46,847 nt of DNA from Solimonas variicoloris DSM 15731 (GTDB lineage Bacteria > Pseudomonadota > Gammaproteobacteria > Nevskiales > Nevskiaceae). Location of the stretch: positions 1 through 46,847 of the forward strand of contig NZ_KB907946.1 in NCBI RefSeq assembly GCF_000382285.1, in the 5' to 3' direction. A model generated the notes under the pieces. The model searched no databases. It was given only the letters and a program-made list of their open reading frames with translations, and was not told the origin of the DNA. Positions within the stretch are counted from its first letter, which is position 1, and each line of letters begins with the position of its first letter. The position numbers and the translations under genes are program-made. Of the stretch, positions 25,488 to 35,200 are shown in pieces.

Positions 25488-26543
25488 TCAGCGCGGCGGC
25501 TCGCGCAGACCGAAGGTGCGCAGCGCCGCCTGCCAGCCGGCCTGGAAGCGCGTGCGGGCGTTGAGCGCGGCCTCGAGCGCCATCAGCCGGCGATGCAGGG
25601 TGCGCGCCGAAATGCCGAGTTCGTGCGTGATCGCCTTGTCGTTGAGGCCAGCGGCGAGCAAGGCGACGAGGCGGTCGGTCTCGGCGTTGCCGGCCTCGGC
25701 GCTGTCGATCTGCAGCTCGCCGTGGCGTGTGAACGAGATCGGCGCGGCACGCTGCCACATCATCTCGAACAGCTCGCACAGCGCATCGAGCAGCGACGAC
25801 GGCCGCACCAGCAGCACCGGCCCGTCCGGCTGCTGCAGGTTCAGCGGCAGCAGGCCGATGCGACGGTCGGCGATGATCAGCTTGCCCGGCAGGTTCGACA
25901 GCACGCGCACGTCCTCGCCGGCCTCGATGCTGCGCCGCGCCTCGGCGAGCCAGCCCGGCAGTTCGAGCACGGCCGGATCGTAGATGTTGCGGTACTTCAC
26001 GCCGCGCCGGGTCGCGGCCAGCCGCAGCTCGTCGACGCGGTTCGGCGACGACGACAGGAACGGCGGCCGCACCAGACACAGCATTTCGGACTGCGCGCTG
26101 CGCTGCATCTGCTGATAGGACTGCGCCGAGGCCGGACCGGCGAGCATCTCGACGATCTGCTGCTCGCGCGGCGCGGCGGCCGCCGACTTCTGCATCTCCT
26201 CCTGCAGCCCGGCGATCGCCAGCCGTGTGCGCTGCAGTTCCTCCTGCCGGTGCAGGATCAGCGCCTCGACGGCGATGTCCGGCGGCGTCGGCAGGTAGCG
26301 GCGCACGCGCTCCGGCGAGTGCGTGACCAGGCCCTTGAGTTCCAGGTCCGTGAGCAGGCGCTGCACGCGGCGCTGCGCAATGCCGAGCGCGCGCGCCAGA
26401 TCGGTGAGGCAGCTGCCGGGCTGACGCAGCAGCGCGCGGTACGCCTGCTGCTCGGGCAGCGTCAGGCCGACGCCTTCGAGCAGGCGGGCCGCGTCGCCGC
26501 GCGTCTCGCCGCGCGAAGTCCGATCGCCCTCCATCTTCTTCAT
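25488..26543 (-). CDS. Two-HTH transcriptional regulator (TrmB-like N-terminus, LuxR-like C-terminus)
   Basis: The 351-residue protein has an N-terminal TrmB-type winged helix (LTLPEQQAYRALLRQPGSCL, then LARALGIAQRRVQRLLTDLE, residues about 25-75). A helical linker leads to a PLD-like central domain whose middle reads GVKYRNIYDPAVLEL. A LuxR-type helix-turn-helix lies near the end (LVALLAAGLNDKAITHELGI, then SARTLHRRLMALE). Such proteins are known as regulators of secondary metabolism or secreted enzymes in other bacteria; the ligand is unknown. The gene follows the protease polyprotein on the same strand behind a large hairpin. No clear Shine-Dalgarno sequence precedes the ATG. Control of the polyprotein is a guess from location. 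Confidence 0.8.
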   Translation of the reverse strand: MKKMEGDRTSRGETRGDAARLLEGVGLTLPEQQAYRALLRQPGSCLTDLARALGIAQRRVQRLLTDLELKGLVTHSPERVRRYLPTPPDIAVEALILHRQEELQRTRLAIAGLQEEMQKSAAAAPREQQIVEMLAGPASAQSYQQMQRSAQSEMLCLVRPPFLSSSPNRVDELRLAATRRGVKYRNIYDPAVLELPGWLAEARRSIEAGEDVRVLSNLPGKLIIADRRIGLLPLNLQQPDGPVLLVRPSSLLDALCELFEMMWQRAAPISFTRHGELQIDSAEAGNAETDRLVALLAAGLNDKAITHELGISARTLHRRLMALEAALNARTRFQAGWQAALRTFGLREPPR

Positions 26544-26555
26544 GCGCCGCCTGCC

Positions 26556-26598
26556 CCGCCTTTGCCTCGATCCCGGCCGGGATCATCGGCAAAGGCGG
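26556..26598 (-). terminator. Large hairpin between protease polyprotein and regulator gene
   Basis: Perfect 11-bp arms CCGCCTTTGCC (26556-26566) and GGCAAAGGCGG (26588-26598) enclose the palindrome GATCCCGGCCGGGATC (26569-26584). It begins 17 bp after the polyprotein stop and ends 13 bp before the regulator start. There is no T-run, so it may be a Rho-assisted terminator, an attenuator or an autoregulatory operator rather than a simple terminator. Confidence 0.45.
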
Positions 26599-26615
26599 CG
26601 CGCGGCGCCAGCGTC

Positions 26616-29285
26616 TCAGCGGCGCCGACGGCGCCAGGCGCCGAGCAGCAGCGGCGCGAGCAGGCTCAGGCCGAGCGCACCGCCGCCGCCGTGCGCGGCG
26701 GGCGGCGGCTCCGCCTCGTTCGGGGTGCCGGCCAGTTCGAACGCCCAGATCGGCGCCATGCCGCCGTAGTTCGGATCGTAGCCACCGGCGATGTAACCCC
26801 GCGTCTGTCCGCGGCCGACCGCCGGCATCGTCAGGTGCCGCGCGTTATGCACGGCGACGCTCCAGGCGCTGCCGTCGAACAGCTCGCCGTCGTCCCAGCC
26901 GGCGGCGGCCGGATCGCCGACGCCGTGCAGCGCGTACAGGTGTCCGTCGTGGCGCAGCACGCCCATGCCGTGGCGCGCGCGCAGCATCGGCACGTCGTCG
27001 GCCGTCCATGCCGCGCCGGCCGGCGCGAGCCGCTGCACGAGCGCGGTCGGCGGGAAGCTGTCGTAGTCGTAGTTCATCAGGTAGCCACCGAGCAGACGCA
27101 CCGTGCCGCTGTCCGGATCGACATCGATGCCGGCGTTGGCGACCGCCTGGGCGAGCGGCGCGCCGGCGCTCCACGCGTCGGCGGCCGGATCGTAGACGTA
27201 GGTCTGCGCCGAAATGTCGTCCTGCAGCTCGGGCGGGAACAGGCGGCGGTTGCCGCCGGCGACGAGCAGCTTGCCGCCGACCGCCGCGACCGCCGGATAG
27301 ATCAGCCCCTCCGGCAGCGGCGCGCCTTCCGACCACTGGCCGGTCACCGTATCGAAGATCTGCAGCGCGTCGACCGCCTGATACTGCGCGTCCATGCCGC
27401 CGACCACATAGAGCTTCTCGCCGATCGCCGCGGCGCGCATCGCCGTCACCGCGCGCGGCATCGTCCAGGCGCTGTCGAACACCGAGGTCTGCGCGCGCGT
27501 ATCGAAGCGCTCGACGGCGCCGGTGCCGCCGTAGTACGTCGTGCCGCCGACGATCCACAGCTGCTCGCCGATCTGTGCGTAGGCGGCGTCGGAACGCGGC
27601 ACCGCCATCTCGCCGACGCGCACCGGCCGTTCGGCGATCGCGAAGCAGGCGGCGTTGGTCGACGCGCCGGCCGCGGTCTCCACCACCAGGCGACCGCTGC
27701 CGTAGGCGGCGCTCTCCGGCACGACGGCCGCGATGCGCCCGCCGCTCCAGCTCTGCACCGCCAGCGCCACGCGCGTGCCGTCGTCGCGTTCGAACGCGAC
27801 CGTGCCGCGCGCGTCGCCGAAGCGGTAACCGCGCAGCTGCACGGTCTGGCCGGGGCCGACCGCCAGCGGGCTCGCGCCCCACAGCGCGGCGCGCCCGGCG
27901 CCGGCCGCCAGCGCGGCGTCGAGACGCGCGATGCCCTCGGTGACCGCCTTGCCGCGCAGATCGGCGAGCGGCTTCGCACCGTTGAGCAGGGCGCTCTTGA
28001 TGTCGAGCATCGGCGCCTGCGGATACTGCGCCCAGACCAGCGCGGCGATGCCGCTGAGTTCGGCGGCGGCGACCGAAGTGCCGCCGAAGTAGCCGTAGCT
28101 GTTGCCCGGGAAGGTGGTCGTCGCGTCTTCGCTCGTCACGAACAGATCGACCGCGCCGCAGCCGTAGTTGCTGGTGTAGTCCGGCCCTTCCAGATCCGGC
28201 GCGGTGGCGCCGGCGGCGACGATGCCGTCGAGATCGTAGTTGGCCGGATACTGCGGCGCCTTGTCCGAATCCATGCTGTAGTTGCCGGCCGCGGCGACGA
28301 CGAGGATGCCGGCGTCGGTCGCCGCCTTGAACGCCTCGTGCAGCGCCGGACTGTTGGTCGGATCGCCCCACGACGCATTGATGATGACGCGCGACAGCTG
28401 CAGGCGCTGCTTGAGGTCGATGAGGTAGTCGATCGCCTCGACCGCGTCGGAATCGGCCGCCAGGAACAGCTGGTCGACGATGCGCAGCGGCAGCATCTGC
28501 ACGCGCCAGGCGACGCCGGCGCCGCCGAGCCCGTTGTTGCCGACCGCGCCGATCGCGCCGGCGACCGCGGTGCCGTGCACGCCGCCGTCGGCCGGATCGC
28601 TGTCGTCGTCGACGGTGTCGATGCCGTGCACGTCGTCGACGTAGCCGTTGCCGTCGTCGTCGACGCCGTTGCCGGCGATCTCGCCCGGATGCACCCAGAT
28701 GTTCTCGGCGAGATCCTCGTGGCCGTAGTCGATGCCGGAGTCGAGCACGGCGACCACCACGTCCGCGGCCAGGGTGCGCACGCTCCAGCCCTCGGGCGCG
28801 TTGAGGTCGCGATCGTCGAGACCGGACGCGTAGTTCACCACCTGGCCGATGTTGTGCAGCGTCCACTGCACGGCGAAGTACGGATCGTTCGGCAGCAGGC
28901 CCTGCGCGCGCCGCCGGAAATCGGGCGCGGCGAACTCGACCATGCCGCTGCGGTACAGCGCCTCGATCGTCTCGCCGACCGGCCGCCGCGTCTTCAGCGT
29001 CACCAGTCCGGTGCGCGCCGACGCTTTCAGCGGCGTCGCGCCGGCCTGCGCGAGCGCGGCGCGCAGCGCCGGCGGCAGACGCGTGCCGAGGCGCTGCGCC
29101 TGGGCCCGGGCACTGGCGGCGGACGCCTGCCGGGCGAGCGGCACGTCCTTGAAGCGGACGATGACGCGATCGAGCGCGAGATCGTTGCGCAGCGGCACGC
29201 GAAACTCGTCGGCCGCCGCGGCCTGTGCGGCGAACGGCAGCAGGCCGAGCGCGGCGAGCGCCAGCGCGACGCCGCGGGCGCCGTG
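26616..29285 (-). other. Polyprotein module 3: S8 subtilase with IPT/TIG and kelch repeats
   Basis: Residues 2258-3146. It opens with GARGVALALAALGLLPFAAQ then AAAADE, a signal-peptide-like hydrophobic segment with a likely AQA cleavage site, but no ATG, GTG or TTG precedes it in frame near the junction. Prodomain, S8 domain (Asp2439 in VLDSGIDYGHEDL, His2494 in GGVHGTAVAG, Ser2661 in GGTSVAAAEL), TIG-like domain (PGQTVQLRGYRFG) and kelch repeats (LWIVGGTTYYGG, LYVVGGMDAQ, LLVAGGNRR, VRLLGGYLMN) repeat the order of module 2. The DDDGNGYVDD loop is also kept. The two modules therefore arose by duplication and have diverged. The gene ends in HGGGGALGLSLLAPLLLGAW plus Arg5. Confidence 0.83.
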
Positions 29286-32200
29286 CCGGCGCAGGCCGGC
29301 CAGCAGCAGCGGCAGCAGACCCAGCAGGGTCAGCGCGCCGCCGCCCGAACGCGCCGGCGGCGCATCGACCGCCGCACGCGCGGCGAGCGCGAAGCGATAC
29401 ACCTGGGGCGAGGCGTCGTAGTAATAGATGCCGCCGATCACGACCAGCGTCTGGCCGCCGAACACGTAGGCACGGTCGCCGACCACGGCCGCCGCCGGCG
29501 CGATCAGGTCGATGCTGCCGCTCATCGCCTCGCGCCACTGCCCGTCGGCGTACAGCGCGCCGTTGCGATAGCCCATCGGCACGCCGAAGGGGCTCGGCGC
29601 GCCGTCGCCGTGCAGCAGATAGACCGCGTCGCGATAGACCAGCGGCGCAGCGCGTGCGCGCGGCGCGGCCAGCGCCGGGCCCGCCGTCCAGCGGTCGTTC
29701 CTGAAGTCGTAGCGGTCGACACGCGTGCCGGGCTGCGCGCCTTCGCCGTAGCCGCCGAGCACGACGATCGCGTCGCCCGCCGGCGCCAGCACCGCGGCGC
29801 GGCCGTAGGCCGCGACCGGCATCGCCGCGCCCTGCGTCCAGCGCCGTGCGGCGGGATCGTAGACATAGGTCGTGGCGACGATCTCGGCGCCGGTCGGCTG
29901 CTGCTGCCACTGCGGCGTGCCGCCGAAGACGTAGAGCCGGCCGCCGCCGGCGGCGACCGCCACCTCGCCGAGCGCGGCCGGCAGATCCGGACCGGTGCTC
30001 CAGCTGCCGCTGGCGGGATCGAAGATCTGCAAGTGCGCGGTGGCGATGCCGTCGGCGTCGAAGCCGCCGACCACGTAGATCCTGCCGTCGATCTGCGCGC
30101 TGCCGGCGTCGTGCACGGCGTGCGGCATCAGCCAGCGGGTGTCGACGTACGGCGTTTCGCTGACCGCGTCGAAGCGCTCGGTCAGCGCCGTCGTGCCGTA
30201 CGGCGTGAGGCCGCCGAACACCCAGACCTGCTCGCCACTCGCCTGCACGGTCGCGCCGGTGCGCGGCACCGCGGCACTGGCGACCGGGGTCGCCCGATCG
30301 GACACCGTGAAACAGGTCTGCGCCGAATCGACGCCGGCCGCGGTGGCGAGGATCAGGTCGCCGGCGCCGTAGTCGAGCGTCGCCGGCAGCATCGCGGTGA
30401 CCGCATCGTCGCTCCAGGCCTGCACGGTCAGCGCCGTATCGCCGCCGTCGCGGCGCAGACGCACGCTGCCCGGCATCGCCCCGAAGTGCCGCCCGTGCAG
30501 CGTCACCGTGGCGCCGGGCCGGGCCGCGGTCGACGACAGCTTCCACACCGCCGGCGTCGCCGTCGTGTAGGCGAGCGCGGCGTCAGCGCGCACCAGGCCC
30601 TGCGCGATCGATGCGCCCTTGAGATCGGGCAGCGGCTTGCTGCTCGACAGGATGGCGCTCTTGATGTCCTGCCACGGCGCGTCCGGGTTCTGCGACCAGA
30701 CCAGCGCGGCGATGCCGGAAACGATCGCCGCCGCCTGCGAAGTGCCGCTGCTGATGGCGAGCCCGCCGGGATATGGCCCGAGGATCCATTCGCCGGGCGC
30801 GAGCACGTCGACCGTGCCGCAGCCGAAGTTGCTGAAGCCGGCGACGCCGGTATAGCTGGTCGCCGCGGCGCCGACCGCGAGCACCGCATCGGACGGATCG
30901 GCGGCCGGATAGGACGGCCGGTAGTCGATGTCGCGGCTGTCGTTGCCGGCGGCGGCGACGACAAGGATTCCGGCCGCCTCGGCGGCGGCGATCGCATCGT
31001 GCAGCGCCGGGCTGTCGGCGTCGCCGCCGAAGCTGAGGTTCAGCACCACGCGCGGCAGGCCGAGCGCCTGCTTGGTGCGCACGACGTAGTCGATCGCCTC
31101 GATCACGGAAGAATCGTTGATGAAGCCGCGCGCGTTGAGCACCTTCAGCGCCATCAGCTGCGCCTGCCAGGCGACGCCGGCCGAGTCGAGGCCGTTGTTG
31201 CCGACCGCGCCGACGATGCCGCTCACCAGGCTGCCGTGCGAGTTGTCGTCGTACGGATCGCCGCTGCCGTAGACCGGCGCGATACCGTAGACGTCGTCGA
31301 CGTAGCCGTTGCCGTCGTCGTCGACGCCGTTGTCGGCCATCTCGCCCGGGTTGCGCCAGAGGTTCGGCATGAAGTCCGGGTTGTAGTAGTCGATGCCGCT
31401 GTCGACGACGGCCACCACCACTGCGCTGCCGTCGGTGCGCACGCTCCACGCTTCCGGGGCGTTGATGTCGCGGTCGCCGAGGCCCCAGAGGCTGACCAGC
31501 GGCTGATACTGGGCGACGTCGTCGAGGCCCCATTGCCACGAGAAAAAGGTGTCATCCGGATAGCGCGCCGCCTGCGGGCGGCGTGCGTAATCGGGCACCG
31601 CATACTCGACCGCGCCGCTGCGATAGAGCGCGTCGATGGTCTTGGCGAGCGCCGCCTGGCCGCCGGCCGGGAGCCCGTCGAGCAGCAGCAGGCCGAGGCC
31701 GGGATAGGCGGCGCGCGGCCGCAGACCGGTCTGCGCGAGGCGCTCGCGCGTCGCCGCCGGCAGCGCGGCGAACGTCGCCGCGGCGCGCGCCGGACCCGCC
31801 AGCCGCGCCAGCTTGGCCGCGCCGGACGGCGCCTGCCGGAGCTTGACGAGCACGCCGGCCGGCGCCTCGTCGGCGCGCGCCTGCGCCGGATCGGCGCGCA
31901 GATACGGCGGCGGCAGCTCGATCCTGCTGACGGTGGTGGCCTGCGCGGCGGGCGCGACGAGCAGGCCCAGCACGACGACGAGCAGCGCGGGCACGCGCGC
32001 GGTCCTGAGTTTCATCGAACGATTCCGGAGACGATGGATGTGGACGGCCGGACGGCCGCGCCAGCGACGTGCCGCGCCGAGCAGCAGCAGCGTCAGCAGC
32101 CACAGCGGCTGCAGGGCGCCGCCGCCGCCCTTGCCGCCGCTGGCCGCGGCCGGGCGCACGGTGACGGCGACGCTGTCCTCGGCAACGCGCGTGCCGTCGC

Positions 32201-35200
32201 TGACCGTGATGCGGAAGCGCAGCACGGTCGGCGCATCGACGTCCGGCGCCTGGAAGCGCGGCGCCGTCGTGTCGGCAGCGCTCAGCGCGACCTGCGGCCC
32301 GTCGGTCTGCACCCAGCCGACCGTCAGCGTGTCGACGCCGTCCTGATCGCGCGCCGCGCCGGCGAGCTGCACCACGGTCGGCGCGCCGCCGCTGCGCGCG
32401 TCGACGCTCTGGTCGGGACCGGCGTCGGCGTGCGGCGGGCGCGCGTCGCAGGCCGTGGCGTTGGCGACGATGCGGCTGAACGGCAGGTTGCGGATACCGG
32501 CGAACGCAACGTTGTCGATCATCCAGCCGGTATCGCCGATCACGCCGTCGCTGGCGAGGCGGAAACGCAGCTTCACGCGCCGGCCGCCGAACGAATAGCC
32601 GAGACTCAGCACGCTGTGCGCGAGCTGCTGCTGCGGGTTCAGCTCGCCGATGAAGGCCGGCACGCCGAAGTTGGGCTCGAACACCAGCGCCAGACCGTTG
32701 TAGCCGCCTTCGACGAAATGGCTGTCGAGGTTGGCGACGTTGTAGAAGTCGGTGCCGTTGGTGCTGAGCTCGATGACGGCGCCGTCGTAGCCGTACTGCT
32801 GGCCGTCCTGCTCGCCGGCATATTCGAGGCGGAACCAGTGATCGAAACTCATCGTGAACTCGGCGCCGTCCTCGACCTCCAGCCACGGCGAGGTCAGCGT
32901 CAGATCCGAGCCGCTCGCATGGTCCGGCGCCATCCACAGGTGATTGCCGTCGCCGGCCTCGCGCACCGCCCAGCCGGGCATGCCGAGCGGCAGCGCCGCG
33001 ACCTGCCAGTCGACCTGCGTCGCCGCGCCGGTCTCGACATCGTCGGCGCGCGCGTGCGGCTGCGCGTCGAAATTGACGAAGCTGGCCTGCGTCAGCGGCT
33101 GCGGCTCCAGCACCGCGCCGGCGTCCTCGCCGACCGGCGCGAAGGCGATCGTCAGCCGCATCGGCTGGCCGACGCCGGCGCGCTCGAGCCTGAAGGTCGT
33201 GGTCGCGCTCATCTCGTCGCCGCTGGCCAGCGGCGGATTGAAGACGATGCGGCCGCCGTTGGCGAAACTCAGGTCGGCGTCGCTGCTGAGCTGGGCGACG
33301 ACCGGCTCGTTGATCGTGCGCGTGCCATAGCCGCGGATGCGCAGCGTCAGCGCCGCGGTCTCGCCGGCGTCGAGCACGCCGTCGGCGGTGCAGTAGCCGG
33401 CGACGCCGTCGTCGTAGGCGTAGTCGACGCTCGCCGCGCTGATCTCGAAGCTGCCGGCGTCGGCGATGTTGCTCTCGTGCACGCCGGTCAGGTCGTCGCT
33501 CCAGCGGTCCGGGGCGATCGCGCCGACGCCCATGCCGCGCTTGGCGAAGGCCGCGGCGGCGAGCCGGAAGTCGGCCTCGTCGGTCGCCGCGACCGCGGCG
33601 AGCAGCGCGTCGCGCGCCTCGAGATAGGTCGGCGCGACCGGCGTCATCTTCAGGCCGGCGATCACGTAGTCCTGCATGCGCGCGCGCGCCTGCTCGAAGC
33701 TGTAGCGCGGATCGTTGAGCAACGCCGCGTAGAACTCCCACAGCGTGTTGGCCCAGATCTCACCGGCCGCATGCACTTCGTTGTTGTCGGCGCCGTCGGT
33801 GGCGCCGGCGATCGGCGCCGTGTCCGGCAGCGGCTCGCCCTTGGCGATGTGCCGGAACGTCATCGGATAGACCGTCAGGTCGGTCGAATACGGCGCGCGG
33901 CGCAGACCGAAGTAGGTGCTGGCGCTGACGTAGAGCGCGGCGCCGTACGGTCCCTGATAGTGGTCGTTGCCGGCGACGAGGCGGTCCTCGGCGCGCACCG
34001 ACAGCAGCAGCGTCGAGAAGTCGCTCCAGCCCTCGCCCATCGCCACGCCCTGGCGGTTGATCAGGCCGTTGCCGTCACCGACCAGGCGGTTGCTGACGTA
34101 GTGGAAGAATTCGTGGGCGATGATGCCGGTGTCGAGCGTGCCGTCGTAGTCGGTGGACGCGTCGCGCTGCACGTGCAGCGTCACCGCGCCCTGCGCCAGC
34201 GCCTCGCGCAGGCGCGCGCCGTCGCGCTTGAGGATCGCCAGCGTGCCGATCGTGACGCTGGCGTCCTGCCCGGCGAGGCCGAGCGGAGCGGTCGCGTCCT
34301 GGTTGTCGGCGATCAGCACCGCGGTCGCGCCGGCGGCCTGGGCGTTGGCGGTCTTGACGACGAAATCGCAGCCGCCACGGTCGATCAGCGCGATGCGGCC
34401 GGCGACCTCGGCGGCGTTGGCGAACGGCGCTTCGCAGCCGTCGCCGGCGTTGCCGCTGCCGTCGTCGACCGGCGCGAGTTCGCCGTCGACGGCGAACTGC
34501 TTCGGACCGAACTCGGCGACGCCGAACGCGAAGCTGCCGAGTCCTTCCGGGACGAGGACCGTCAGCGCGCCGCTGACCGGGCCGTCCCAGAGATACATCT
34601 GCATGCGCGGCGGATAGCCATCCGGCGGCGTCGACATGTTGGCGTTGTTGCGGCCGCCGAAATCCTGGCCCTGCGCGAACATCGCATCGTCCTCGAGGCC
34701 GCCGCGCCCGTAGTTGCGGCGCTGCGCGTTGCCGGCCGCCTCGCCGAAGCCGTGGTCGTACCAGAAGTCGTGCAGCCAGTTGGTGACATAGAAGAGATTG
34801 AGCACGGCGCCGTTGCGCGCGACGCTGCTGCGCGGATCGCCGTCTGCGACGAGCGGATAGTCGAACACGCCGGGCGCGGTCATCGTCGCGCGCAGATCGC
34901 CGAGCAGCGGGTCGTAGCCGTCGATGCCGGCGATATCCAGATAGGCGTCGACGTTGTTGCCGACGGTCTGCGTGGCGCCGTCGTCGAGCCACGGGTCCTG
35001 GGTGCTGATCGGCCCGTGCGCGAGCGTGACGAGCTGCGTCGCCGCCGGCGCGCGCGGCGGCGCCTGCGCCGGATCGCGCACCGTCGCCGGAACGAAACCG
35101 TTGCCGAGCGGACCGTCGTATGGCTGGCGGATGCCCTCGGCGTCGGCCCAGACGCGATAGCTCGCGGCGAGGTCGGCGGTCTGGTCCTTGCGCTGCAGCA

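Noticed and set aside
26845-30546. A 1233-codon second frame on the minus strand inside the polyprotein
   Set aside because: Its translation is almost entirely Arg/Ala/Gly without motifs; it is an out-of-frame shadow.
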